DNA from: Humidesulfovibrio mexicanus
GTDB lineage: Bacteria > Desulfobacterota > Desulfovibrionia > Desulfovibrionales > Desulfovibrionaceae
Assembly: GCF_900188225.1 (NCBI RefSeq)
Contig: NZ_FZOC01000007.1
Location: 124,001 to 188,000, forward strand
DNA: 64,000 nt
Direction of reading: 5' to 3'
Made by a program: the position numbers and the translations under genes. How positions within the stretch are numbered: position 1 is the first letter of the stretch; each line of letters opens with the position of its first letter. Below, one piece after another: positions 15,876 through 23,817 of this stretch. The notes under the pieces are model-generated. The model ran no database searches. It was given only the letters and a program-made list of their open reading frames with translations, and was not told the origin of the DNA.

Positions 15876-16825
15876 CGCGTCAGCCTCCGCGCCACGAGAA
15901 AGACTGCGGCCAGGGCCTCGGCCCGGTCCTCGGGAGCGCCCACAAGGCGGCAGGCCTCGCGGCAGGTCTCCACCTCGCGCAGGGCGCGCGCCTGCTCCCA
16001 GGCGCGCATGCGCTCGGCCATGTCCGGGGTGAGCCAGACGCCCGAGGCGTAGTCGTCCAGCGCCTTGGCCAGCTCGTCCACGAACAGGGTGACAAAGGCC
16101 GGCACGCGCGAGAGCAGGAAGGCCACCAGCTCGCCGGATTTGGCGGGGTCGCCGCCAACGCGGACCACGGCCTTGGCCGCCAGGTCCGGGTCGGCGCCGA
16201 AGGTCGCGGCCACAGTCTCGCCCGCCTTGGCCGCCCAGCCTTCCAGGCCAAGGCGGAAGGCCTGGGCCCGCACGGCGAGTTCGCGCTCGGCCGTCTCTGC
16301 CGGGAAAAGGGCCCCTTCGTCCTTGGCCAGTTGCAAGTCGAGCAAACGGCCGCGTTTTTCCTTCAGGGCGGCGTCGGCGTCCAGGCGGCGCGCCTCGGAC
16401 GAGAGGCCCGCGTCGGCCTCGGCCTCCTGCTGGGCGGAGGCGGAGCGCTTCTCCAGCTTCTTGGCCTCGATGTAGCCCTTGACCGCGCGCAAGCTGATGA
16501 CGCCCTTGCGCTTGGGAAAGAACTTCTTGTCGTTGTAGAGCGTGGAGAGCGCGGCCTTGTAGCCCTGCTCGCTCAAGTAGCGGTGCACCTCGTTGATGTT
16601 CTTGAAGCACAGGCCCGCGCCCGTGCCGTCCAGGCCCTTGTCGGCCTGGAATTTGGCCAGCATCTGCTCGGCGGTGCGCAGGGCCTCCATGTTCGACTTG
16701 GAGGATTTTTCCAGCACGGCGGCCTTGGCGTTCTCGCGCGCCTGGGCCAGGACCGCCAACCGATTGGCGTCCGCGTCGCTGAGGGCTCTGATGAGAGCGT
16801 CGCGTTTGTTCTTACGTTCGGCCAT
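15872..16825 (-). CDS. Terminase small subunit-like DNA packaging protein
   Basis: The start is ATG 16825 after GGAGGA; an in-frame codon at 16915 would overlap the relic upstream. The 317-residue product is highly charged at the N-terminus (MAERKNKRDALIRALSDADA), followed by a helical region. A recognition-helix-like segment with KNINEVHRYLSEQGYKAALS and KFFPKRKGVISLRAV resembles the DNA-binding parts of large TerS or DUF1441-type proteins. The C-terminal 120 residues are an Ala-rich helical oligomerisation-like domain. The role is supported by the ATGA overlap with the GpA-type TerL. Confidence 0.82.
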   Translation of the reverse strand: MAERKNKRDALIRALSDADANRLAVLAQARENAKAAVLEKSSKSNMEALRTAEQMLAKFQADKGLDGTGAGLCFKNINEVHRYLSEQGYKAALSTLYNDKKFFPKRKGVISLRAVKGYIEAKKLEKRSASAQQEAEADAGLSSEARRLDADAALKEKRGRLLDLQLAKDEGALFPAETAERELAVRAQAFRLGLEGWAAKAGETVAATFGADPDLAAKAVVRVGGDPAKSGELVAFLLSRVPAFVTLFVDELAKALDDYASGVWLTPDMAERMRAWEQARALREVETCREACRLVGAPEDRAEALAAVFLVARRLTR

Positions 16826-17090
16826 GTTCCTCCGGTGCCCCGGTTTTGAGTGTGCAGAAATACCAGACCACGTTGGGGTCATGGGCGTCGAAGCGCCCGC
16901 GCATCCAGCGGCCAAACCAGACGTTGCTCACCGGGCGCACCCCGGCGCTGCGGCGCCACTGACGGTAGGCGTGGTAGGCCGCCTTGGACTGGATGCGGGG
17001 ACGCGGGCCATCGGGCGTCGCCGGGAGCGCATCCAGATGCTGGAAAGCAAAAATCCCACGGAGACTGACGGCCGTGGGGCCGTCCCACGA
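16812..17090 (-). pseudogene. Relic of a gene truncated at its 5' end, upstream of TerS
   Basis: A minus-strand frame of 92 codons runs from just after a TGA at about 17091 to TAA 16812 with no usable start in its first two thirds. It reads like real protein (SLRGIFAFQHLDALPA, AAYHAYRQWRRSAGVRPVSN, DAHDPNVVWYF). The AYxxWxxxxGxRPxS and FGRWM...F pattern recalls the C-terminal winged helix of phage primase/helicase proteins. Its stop overlaps the TerS start as in an operon. The 5' part seems to have been lost where the plus-strand moron was inserted. Confidence 0.55.
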
Positions 17091-17164
17091 TCAAGGTGTT
17101 TCGAGCACCTGTCTCCCTCTTTGCCCGCTGCTGGGAGAAGAATACGCTTGGTTCGCAAAACTGT

Positions 17165-17193
17165 TTGACGAAAGGCACAAGGCCGGGCATATC
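17165..17193 (+). promoter_or_regulatory. Candidate promoter for the moron gene
   Basis: TTGACG (17165-17170) and CATATC (17188-17193) are 17 bases apart, in a 170-base stretch of lower GC just upstream of the plus-strand gene at 17269. A separate promoter on the strand opposite to the phage operons is typical of morons. Confidence 0.4.
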
Positions 17194-17268
17194 GAAAGTA
17201 AAACATTCATCGGAACATGCTGTAACATCTGAACCTCTTATCAATTTAACCCCAGGAGCGCTTCCAAT

Positions 17269-17979
17269 ATGCCCCCCACCATGATCCCCTGCCCGGCTTG
17301 CAAAAAGAAAATTTCGGACGCCGCAGAGGCCTGCCCCAAGTGCGGCCAGCCCATTACCGAGCAGGACCGCGAGGCAGGCCGGGCAAAGGTCAAGAAGGGG
17401 CAGATGGGGTGCGGCCTCGCCCTGCTGGCAGTGGTGGTCCTGGTCGTCATCGGCAACTTGGGCAGCACGGACAAAAAGAGTACGGAGCAGGCCGCAACGC
17501 CGACAGCCGAGCAAGAGCAGGTGGTAGAGGCCACAACCCCGACATTGGCCTACACTGCAGAAGCTATTGTCGAACGTTTCAATCAGGCAGCTCGAAAGAT
17601 GGATTTTCACCACAAGGCTCGTATAACGAAGAATTCCAGCGGCCCTGCGGCTTCGTCCATGCAAGTCAAGGTCGGCAAACATATCGGCTTGGTTATCGCC
17701 ACGCCAAATGATGCGCCCAACGCGTCCGGGGTCATGCTCATTGGCGTGGGGGACGGCACCATCCAGTCGGGTGCGGCCATCATAGAGGGCATGGTGGTGC
17801 TTATCGCGACGCTTTCCCCGGAGTTGGACGCCGCTGGCAGGGGCGGCGTGCTCCGCGAACTTGGATTGCTGGGTGGAGAAAAAAGCAGCGATCAAACGAG
17901 CGCCATTCGAGGCAAAGTGAAGTACAGCTATGGCTTTGTTGAAGGCATGGGGACCATTTTTGGAGCGGACGCGATTTGA
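17269..17979 (+). CDS. Zinc-ribbon membrane protein with C-terminal extracytoplasmic domain (prophage moron)
   Basis: The 236-residue product opens with a zinc ribbon (CPACKKKI...CPKCGQ, residues 8-26), a basic linker (REAGRAKVKKGQMG), one membrane segment (GLALLAVVVLVVIGNLG at about 50-66), a Thr/Glu-rich spacer and a C-terminal domain (VERFNQAARKMDFHHKARIT, VGKHIGLVIATPNDA). AGGAG precedes ATG 17269. It is transcribed against all neighbouring phage genes, next to a broken gene, and looks acquired. Function unknown; membrane sensing or superinfection interference are possibilities. Other zinc-ribbon membrane proteins occur at 22006, 22733, 23226 and 54698. Confidence 0.85.
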   Translation: MPPTMIPCPACKKKISDAAEACPKCGQPITEQDREAGRAKVKKGQMGCGLALLAVVVLVVIGNLGSTDKKSTEQAATPTAEQEQVVEATTPTLAYTAEAIVERFNQAARKMDFHHKARITKNSSGPAASSMQVKVGKHIGLVIATPNDAPNASGVMLIGVGDGTIQSGAAIIEGMVVLIATLSPELDAAGRGGVLRELGLLGGEKSSDQTSAIRGKVKYSYGFVEGMGTIFGADAI

Positions 17980-18013
17980 GAAAGCGCCCACGCCGAGGCT
18001 GTGTGGCAGAAGG

Positions 18014-19438
18014 CTATGCCTGGGCATTGACTGCCTCCTGGAACTGCTTTGACCGCACAAGGTCCAGCAGGCACTGCGGATGCCCGGCGCAGCCCTGGCA
18101 GGCCTTGGCAAAATAGACCCACCAGAACGTGGGCCGGGTGCGCGGGCACGGAACAAGGCAGCTGGGCGCGTCCAGGGGGCGGCCCTGCAGGGCGCGCACG
18201 AGATCTGGAACGGCAGGCGCGCGGGGCGGCAAGGTCATGTCGGCCAGGGCCACGCCCTCGGGCACGGGCCAGGAGCGCGCGGTCCGGCGCGGCTGTTCCG
18301 GGGCAGGCGGCGCGGCGCAGGCAGGTGCGGCGCATGGCGGAGCGCTGGCCGCCAGCAGGGCCGGGGCATGACGCCGCACGCCAGCCAGGACCCACTGGCG
18401 CACATCAACACCGGCCTTGACCAGATCGCCCGGGTCCTTGCCGAGCCGCTTGGGCACAGGCCAGCGTTTGACGCCGGGCACATTTTTGTCCCACCAGCTC
18501 CAGGCGGCCTTGGCCCCGGCATCGTCGCTGTCCAGGGCGTTGAGCACCAGCTTTGCGCTTTTGAGCAGCAGGGCCGCCGCCGCATCCGGCTTGCGCTGGG
18601 CCGAGCCCGTAGCCAGGCACAGGGCCAGGTCGCCCACGCGCTCGGCCAGGAGCATGGCGTCAAGCTCGGTCTCCACCACCACCGCCAGATCCCGGCCCTG
18701 GCCGTAGACCGAATAGCGCTGGTTCGAGCCCTTGATCTCGCGGTACTTGTCGCCCTGCGCCCACTCCGGCCAGGGCGCGCATGCGAACTCACGGACCTTG
18801 AGCTTGTGCAGCTCGCCGTGCTCGAAGAACGGAATGACCAGGCCGGGCAGGAGCGCGAGCTTGGGCGTCTTGCCGTCCTTGCGCGGCGGCGCCGGGAGCC
18901 CCCAGGCAGACAGGGGGCGGAAGGCCAGCTGGTCATGGAAGCCCAGGCGGCGGGCGCGCGCGGCCGCTTGCGTGATGCCGCGCTGGTCCAGCCACTCCAG
19001 CACCAGCGGACGCCGCGCAAGCTCCTCTTCGCAGTGGGCCACAAAGGCCGCGCCCTTGATGCGCCACAGCTCGGGCGGGGCAGCCTCGACATGGGGCTCC
19101 CACTCCGAAGCCTGGACCGGACGCAGGCCGAGCCTACGCTGCGCCGCGCGGTCGGGCGGGACGCCGAGAGACTCCCGCGCCTCCTGAAAGCTCAGGCCCC
19201 GGAAGTCGCGCAGGTACTGCACCGCGTCGCCCTGGCTGTCGCAACCCTTGCCGCCCGTGGATCCGCCCCGGCACCAATAGCGGCCGCCCCCCATCCCGCC
19301 AGAAGCCTCAGGCCAACACACAAAACGGTCACGCCCGCCGCAGCCCGGGCAGGCCGAATGGTACTCGCCGCCGTGCTTCGAGCCCTTCAAGACGGCTACG
19401 ATGCCATCTTCCGCCAGGAGATCGAGAATGGTCCGCAT
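18014..19438 (-). CDS. Phage DNA primase with zinc ribbon and TOPRIM domain
   Basis: The 474-residue protein begins MRTILDLLAEDGIV and has a P4-alpha-type zinc ribbon (CPGCGGRDRFVCW, then YWCRGGSTGG). TOPRIM follows with VVVETELDAMLLAER (catalytic Glu) and LVLNALDSDDAGAKAAWSWW (DxD). The C-terminus is Ala/Pro-rich and ends with a Cys cluster (FAKACQGCAGHPQC). It would make primers for phage replication together with the SF3 helicase encoded upstream. AAAGGCGG precedes the start at 19438. Confidence 0.93.
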   Translation of the reverse strand: MRTILDLLAEDGIVAVLKGSKHGGEYHSACPGCGGRDRFVCWPEASGGMGGGRYWCRGGSTGGKGCDSQGDAVQYLRDFRGLSFQEARESLGVPPDRAAQRRLGLRPVQASEWEPHVEAAPPELWRIKGAAFVAHCEEELARRPLVLEWLDQRGITQAAARARRLGFHDQLAFRPLSAWGLPAPPRKDGKTPKLALLPGLVIPFFEHGELHKLKVREFACAPWPEWAQGDKYREIKGSNQRYSVYGQGRDLAVVVETELDAMLLAERVGDLALCLATGSAQRKPDAAAALLLKSAKLVLNALDSDDAGAKAAWSWWDKNVPGVKRWPVPKRLGKDPGDLVKAGVDVRQWVLAGVRRHAPALLAASAPPCAAPACAAPPAPEQPRRTARSWPVPEGVALADMTLPPRAPAVPDLVRALQGRPLDAPSCLVPCPRTRPTFWWVYFAKACQGCAGHPQCLLDLVRSKQFQEAVNAQA

Positions 19439-19601
19439 TGTCCGCCTTTTGCCCGTTCGTCCGTTTTCGCCCGTTCTGAAGAATCTTTTGTTGGAGCTTC
19501 GCTCCTTCTTCTTTTTTCAACCGAGTTTTTTCTAAAAGGGGAAAAAGGGCTAAGTGCTCTTCCTGGAGCCTTGTTCCGGGGGTTCAGCCCTTCGCCCTTT
19601 G

Positions 19602-21233
19602 TCATGCCTCTTTCTTGCCCCCTCTCTTGCGGCGCTCCTTCTCCTGCTCCACCAGCTGGGCGGGGTCCGCCGCGTCCACGCCTTCGCCGGGTTTCCACTG
19701 GATGTCCTCGTACCAGACCACGTTGGAGTCCTTCACGCTCAGGCGCTTGCGCATGTCTTTGCCGAAGCGCACGCCGCTGACGGGCTTGATGCGGTTCTGC
19801 GCGCACCACAGCTCGTAGCCGATGTAGAGGTCGCCGGCCTGGATGCGGCTGCCCGGGATGGCCTCTGTCCAGGCCGAAAGGAACATGCCCGGCAGGTCGG
19901 AATCGGTGCGGTATTCCACGGTGGCCGCCGTGACTTTGGGCGGCGGGGCCAGCCCGCCGGGCTCCTGGGCCTTGAGGCAATGCTGCACCAGAGTGCAGAG
20001 GATGGCCGGGTATTCCTTGGCCAGGGCGCGCTCCAGCTCGTCCTTGTCGCGCTTGCGCCGCTGCTTGAGCTGCGGATTGGGTTCGCCGTCCACGAACTCC
20101 ACCTCGAAGGGGATCACCCGCATGCGCCGCCAGAACCCGCGGTCATCCACCGGGGGGATGGGCAGCTTGTTGGTGAGCAAAAACAGGGTCTGGCTTTGCG
20201 GGAACTCCACCTGGCGCTTGTCGTGCGGGGCCCGGGCCGTGATCTTGTCGCCGCCGGAGAGCGCCTTGATCTCGCTGGTGTCGAAGCTCTCGCCTTGCTT
20301 GGATTCGCTGGCGCAGGCGATGCGTAGGCCCCGGAGCATCATCTTGGTGGCCGAGGGCTTGTCGGCGTCGGCCGCGAAGCGCCGGTCCATGAGCATGGCC
20401 GGGGGAATGGGCCGGGCGAGCGGCCCGAGGATTTTGTAGATGGTCTCGATGAGCACGGTCTTGCCGTTGCCGCCCGGGCCGTAGAGCACGAAGAAGTGCT
20501 CCACCAGGGACTTGCCGATGAGCGAATGGCCAAGCACGCGCAGGAAGTAGTCGATCATGACGCGGTCGCCGGCGAACACCTCGTCCAGCGCCGCCCACCA
20601 GGTGGGGCATTCGGTCGAAGCGTTGGCATACGGCACCGGAGCGAACAGGCGGATGTAGTCCTCCGCCCGGGGCGGCAGGTGGGCGCCGCTGCGCAGGCAA
20701 ATGGAGCCGTCGAGCACGCCGAGCTTCCAGGGATCTGTGTCCCACTGCTCGCCGGAGACGGCCAGGTACTTTTCGCCCGAGGCGGCCAGGGCCAGCACGT
20801 TCAACTTGCGGTGCCGCTTTTTCAGGGCGCTCGCGCGTTCATTCAAGGCCTTGCGACGCGCTGCGGCCATCTTCTGTTCGTTTTCGTCCAAGGCCTCGCG
20901 CTCGATCTTGAGCTGGTTCAGCCCCTCCTTGCGGTAGAGCTCCACGATGCCGTCGATGTAGGTCAGGACGTTGTTGTGCTTGTCGAGCCGCCAATGGCCG
21001 GTGGTGCGCTCATACCAGGCCTGCTCAAGGTGGTCGAAGCACAGCTTCCCGCGATACAGGCGGCAGAACAGGTCGCGGTCGCCGTCCTCCTGATCCCACA
21101 ACGCCTGCAGGATGTCGGATGATGAAATCTCGTTAGGCTTCTTCGGCTGGCCAACGAACTTCTGCTGCTCTTCCGCAACATCGGCTTCAACCATCGCCTG
21201 GATGTCCATGTCTTCGTGCTTTTCATCGCTCAT
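19602..21233 (-). CDS. SF3 helicase / P4-type primase C-terminal family protein
   Basis: The start is ATG 21233 after AAGGAGGT, giving 543 residues; an upstream in-frame codon at 21410 lacks a site. A D5_N-like region (AALDEVFAGDRVMIDYFLRV) precedes the SF3 ATPase: Walker A YGPGGNGKTVLIE, Walker B-like region ACASESKQGE, motif C PQSQTLFLLTNKLP, and arginine-rich GFWRRMRVIPFEV. The C-terminus has the winged-helix-like pattern YELWCAQNRIKPVSGVRFGK. It unwinds phage DNA at replication. It is the first gene next to the attachment site, 163 bases upstream of the primase. Confidence 0.94.
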   Translation of the reverse strand: MSDEKHEDMDIQAMVEADVAEEQQKFVGQPKKPNEISSSDILQALWDQEDGDRDLFCRLYRGKLCFDHLEQAWYERTTGHWRLDKHNNVLTYIDGIVELYRKEGLNQLKIEREALDENEQKMAAARRKALNERASALKKRHRKLNVLALAASGEKYLAVSGEQWDTDPWKLGVLDGSICLRSGAHLPPRAEDYIRLFAPVPYANASTECPTWWAALDEVFAGDRVMIDYFLRVLGHSLIGKSLVEHFFVLYGPGGNGKTVLIETIYKILGPLARPIPPAMLMDRRFAADADKPSATKMMLRGLRIACASESKQGESFDTSEIKALSGGDKITARAPHDKRQVEFPQSQTLFLLTNKLPIPPVDDRGFWRRMRVIPFEVEFVDGEPNPQLKQRRKRDKDELERALAKEYPAILCTLVQHCLKAQEPGGLAPPPKVTAATVEYRTDSDLPGMFLSAWTEAIPGSRIQAGDLYIGYELWCAQNRIKPVSGVRFGKDMRKRLSVKDSNVVWYEDIQWKPGEGVDAADPAQLVEQEKERRKRGGKKEA

Positions 21234-21668
21234 GAGCGTGCACCTCCTTCGTGACACACCTTGCGACCGGCGTAGCACGCTTGGTGCAAGCCTGAAAAAG
21301 TTCCATTTTTCCAATGGATTTTTTTCATTTTGCGCGGGAATGTCCCGAGGTCCCTGGTGCCCGTGGTCAAGAGAGGCCAGGAAGGACCCACGGGGGTCCG
21401 AGCCGCCCAATTAGCCCTTTGCATGATCTCCCGAGGAAAGGGGGAGAGGGGGAGGCGCGGGCCGCACCCCACCACAAGCCCCTGCTGGGCCGCGATGCCA
21501 TGCCCACGTCTGAAGACAAGCCAAGGGCGCAATGGGCGAACTTGGCGCAGGGCAGGGGGTGCGGATATCCCGATGGATACCCTATGGGGTGCTGTGTGGT
21601 GCTTTTCTGGCCTCTTGGTGCGAGGACAAGGAGTTAGAATACTTGGCGGACATGGGGTTGTGGCGTGG
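21234..21668. other. Gene-free prophage end between helicase gene and attachment site
   Basis: This 435-base stretch has open frames on both strands, but none has a ribosome site or protein-like composition. It should hold the promoter of the replication genes and any attP-side sequences. I see no clear operator repeats and no Cro- or repressor-like gene, so the lysis-lysogeny switch must be elsewhere. Confidence 0.5.
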
Positions 21669-21712
21669 CTCTCACGCCGGCAACAGGGGTTCGAACCCCC
21701 TTGGGGACGCCA
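21669..21712 (+). repeat. Attachment site attR: 3' half of tRNA-Glu(CTC)
   Basis: The segment begins in the anticodon loop (CTCTCAC with anticodon CTC), continues with the 3' anticodon strand GCCGG, variable loop, a perfect T-arm (AGGGG-TTCGAAC-CCCCT), acceptor strand TGGGGAC, discriminator G and CCA. Nothing upstream can pair as the 5' half: the preceding bases do not complement GCCGG and no GTCCCCA lies at the right distance. It is therefore the tRNA-identical core left after integration at the anticodon loop. The intact gene should be at the left end of the prophage. A terminator follows directly. Confidence 0.85.
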
Positions 21713-21720
21713 GCAATCAC

Positions 21721-21753
21721 AGGCGGTCTGGAGCAATCCTGACCGCCTTTTTT
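21721..21753 (+). terminator. Rho-independent terminator of the tRNA-Glu transcript
   Basis: AGGCGGTC (21721-21728) pairs with GACCGCCT (21741-21748), followed by a run of T. It lies nine bases past the CCA of the tRNA fragment and so marks the original host tRNA terminator. Confidence 0.85.
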
Positions 21754-21924
21754 GTGGCCTTCAGACCCTTGCCGCCACACCTCTCAGCCCACGCGGTTTG
21801 CTTGCGTCCGCAGGCATTCCGCCGTCCTCTGCAGAGGCCCCGGCAGGGATGAAGACGCGCCCGAAACATTCGCCCCCCTTGACGCCCATTCCCCATTGCA
21901 CATAAGCAGCAGACGTTGGGATGA

Positions 21925-21940
21925 TGGGCCAGGGCTTGCT
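21925..21940 (+). promoter_or_regulatory. Weak sigma-54-like -24/-12 element
   Basis: TGGGCC-N5-TTGCT keeps GG and GC at the required spacing, 67 bases upstream of the gene at 22006. The -24 part deviates from TGGCAC, so this is only a possibility. Confidence 0.25.
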
Positions 21941-22005
21941 ACGGCGCTGGCCGCAAACGGCAGGAACGCACGGACAACAGGACACGCCTAAACAAGGGGC
22001 AACAC

Positions 22006-22521
22006 ATGCACTCGTCCAACATGCAGATGCACGGCGCCTACGACATGCGCGAAAACGGGCTCCGGAAGACCCTTCAGCTCTGCTACGCCCTGTTCGGTCT
22101 CGGCTACGTTTGTGGAGGCATCCCCGCCATTGTCGCCGTCATCATCGACTATATCAAAAAGGACGACGCCATCGGGTATCCACTGCTTCAAGAGCACTTC
22201 AGGTGGCAGATCAACACCTTTTGGGTCCAGCTCGGCATCGGGATAGTGGGCGCCATGACCCTCTTGTTCGTCATCGGCTTCCCGATTCTGATCATAGGCT
22301 TCTGCTGGGGTCTCTACAGGGCGATCAAAGGCTGGATATACCTGTCGGACGGGAGATCCCTGTACGGGTACTCCCAGCCTGGCGCGCCGACCCAGACGCC
22401 TTATGCCCAGCCGCAGCAGACCGTCCAGGCCAACGCGGGAAAGCGTTTTTGCACCAGCTGCGGCGGCCAGTTGGAGCCTGACGCGGCTTTCTGCTCCAAT
22501 TGCGGCGCAAAGCTTCCGTAG
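22006..22521 (+). CDS. Polytopic membrane protein with C-terminal zinc ribbon (DUF4870-like)
   Basis: The 171-residue product has three hydrophobic segments (ALFGLGYVCGGIPAIVAVII, FWVQLGIGIVGAMTLLFVIG, ILIIGFCWGLYRAIKGWIYL) with the order and spacing of DUF4870-type proteins. A Pro/Gln-rich linker and a zinc ribbon (CTSCGGQLEPDAAFCSNCGA) end the protein. AAGGGG precedes the start. Function unknown. It is the first host gene beyond the attachment site and the first of three zinc-ribbon membrane genes in 1.6 kb. Confidence 0.85.
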   Translation: MHSSNMQMHGAYDMRENGLRKTLQLCYALFGLGYVCGGIPAIVAVIIDYIKKDDAIGYPLLQEHFRWQINTFWVQLGIGIVGAMTLLFVIGFPILIIGFCWGLYRAIKGWIYLSDGRSLYGYSQPGAPTQTPYAQPQQTVQANAGKRFCTSCGGQLEPDAAFCSNCGAKLP

Positions 22522-22598
22522 CCCCCGTCACGCCAACAGGTGCAAACCCGCGAAGCCCCCGCCCGCCGGACCGCCTCGCGACAGGGATTGCCTCAGAG

Positions 22599-22629
22599 AC
22601 GCCTTCCCGGACAACCAGGAAGGCGTTTT
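22599..22629. terminator. Terminator between convergent zinc-ribbon genes
   Basis: ACGCCTTCC and GGAAGGCGT form a 9-bp stem (22599-22607, 22618-22626) followed by TTTT on the plus strand. It lies between the genes ending at 22521 and 22733. Confidence 0.8.
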
Positions 22630-22732
22630 CCGCTTGTGTCCCCTGGACCAGTGCAGGTGCCCAAGACGCTTACGGCCCCGCCCGAAAGCCCCAGGCCGAG
22701 AGGTTCCGGCTCCTGCCTGTCCGCGCGCCGCG

Positions 22733-23200
22733 CTAACAAAGCCGATTGCCGCACGCGCCGCAAAAAACATCCCCGCCATGTGCGATTGCGCCACAGCAAG
22801 GGCAGCGGTTTCCGGCCGACGAGGTCTGGAAGGGCGTTTCGCGCGCCATGCCCACGGGCCTACCGTCAAAAACCCCTTTCGCGCGAAGGACGAGGAAACC
22901 TCCCACGAACAGAAGCGCCGCATACACGAATACCGGGAGCGGAAAGCGAAAGAAGTAATCCAAGAAAACGTTGGGAAACGAAAGGTTGTTCAACAGAATC
23001 CGCCGATGCTCCCAGAGCGAAAGATCCCCGAAGCGGTGCCCCAGCAGAAACAGCTGCCGCAATTCGTCCGGCCGATCCAACTGGTTGTGCTCAATAAACT
23101 CGTTCGTGTACCGGACAGACCAAAATATTTTGTCCAAAAAGGCCACAAGGCCGACCTGAAACATGAGCGAAGACACGATGCCGGATTTCGCCATGCGCAT
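22733..23200 (-). CDS. Zinc-ribbon membrane protein
   Basis: The 155-residue product starts at ATG 23200 after GGGAGGGT. It has an N-terminal hydrophobic part (SSLMFQVGLVAFLDKIF), a charged loop (HNQLDRPDELRQLFLLGHRF), a second membrane segment (FPLPVFVYAALLFVGGFLVL) and a C-terminal zinc ribbon (CPCCGAIAHGGDVFCGACGN). The loop between the segments would face the periplasm if the ribbon is cytoplasmic. No family is recognised. Its neighbour at 23226 has the same plan, with membrane segments and then a ribbon. Confidence 0.8.
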   Translation of the reverse strand: MRMAKSGIVSSLMFQVGLVAFLDKIFWSVRYTNEFIEHNQLDRPDELRQLFLLGHRFGDLSLWEHRRILLNNLSFPNVFLDYFFRFPLPVFVYAALLFVGGFLVLRAKGVFDGRPVGMARETPFQTSSAGNRCPCCGAIAHGGDVFCGACGNRLC

Positions 23201-23225
23201 ACCCTCCCATCCTCAATGCGACAGG

Positions 23226-23624
23226 CTACCGTTTCTGCCCGCAGTACTCGCAAAACCGCGCGGAAGGCTCAACGGCGCAGCCGCAACGGGGACACGCCGG
23301 GGCGCTGCGCGGCGCCATGCCTGGCGCACCTGCGGCGCGCGGGGCCGCCACGCCGTTGTCGCCTGGGCCGGGCTTCCTCACCAGGGTAATGACAGCGCCC
23401 AGCGCCATCAGCGACAGGGCGATGTAGTGCTGGGAATGCACACGCGAAAAGCTCCACGTCACGATTTCCGTCGGAGAGGCCAAATTCCTGGGCGCAAAGA
23501 AGATCGTTCGCTTGGGCGGAAAAACGGCCACGGACAGCGCCAAAAGAAACGGCTGCACAAAAAGAAAGAGGAGGTACGCAAGCCCAAGCTAAAACACGAT
23601 ATTGCGCAGCATCCTCCCCAGCAT
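23226..23624 (-). pseudogene. Zinc-ribbon membrane protein gene with in-frame TAG near the start
   Basis: From ATG 23624 (after GGGAGGGG) the frame reads MLGRMLRNIVF, then TAG at 23589-23591, then continues LGLAYLLFLFVQPFLLALSV as a natural first membrane segment. The rest has a second membrane segment (YIALSLMALGAVITLV), a Pro/Ala-rich linker and a zinc ribbon (CPRCGCAV...CEYCGQ). The stop interrupts what looks like one protein. GTG at 23558 could restart translation and give 110 residues without the first residues of the segment. Nonsense mutation, sequencing error or suppression are all possible. Confidence 0.55.
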
Positions 23625-23817
23625 CACATCCCCTCCCGGCGAAGAGCCGCCTCCACCGCGACAACAGAGCCCCCAACAAACCTTCGTGACGCCACAGTCG
23701 CGCCAGGGCTCCCGGCCCTGGCCGCGTGGACGCGCGGACACAGCCAATCCGCGTTGCAGCGGGCCTTGCCCCGTAGTCCGAGGCGAAACCCGGTGCCGGC
23801 CGCGTATGGCGGACGCG

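Larger units (their letters stand above)
1..21712 (-). mobile_element. Prophage, right-hand part (lambda-type head, P2-type contractile tail), continuing left of the window
   Basis: A continuous minus-strand block runs from replication genes (about 21.2 kb) through packaging, head, lysis and connector genes to tail genes at position 1. Start and stop codons repeatedly overlap or abut. The right border is a truncated 3' half of tRNA-Glu at 21669-21712, a typical attachment-site scar. No integrase, early repressor, tail fibre or baseplate wedge gene is present, so the element must extend to the left. The single plus-strand gene at 17269 is a moron-like insertion. Every structural gene is full length apart from the edge-cut gpD, so the prophage may be functional, but this cannot be settled from part of it. 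Confidence 0.93.

Noticed and set aside
19493-19521. GGAGC-TTC-GCTCC hairpin with T-rich tail on the plus strand
   Set aside because: The genes here are on the minus strand and the T-run is on the other side, so it cannot end the helicase transcript; the stem is only five pairs.
21660-21712. Complete tRNA gene
   Set aside because: The bases before the anticodon loop cannot pair with the 3' anticodon strand and no matching 5' acceptor GTCCCCA is present at the right distance.
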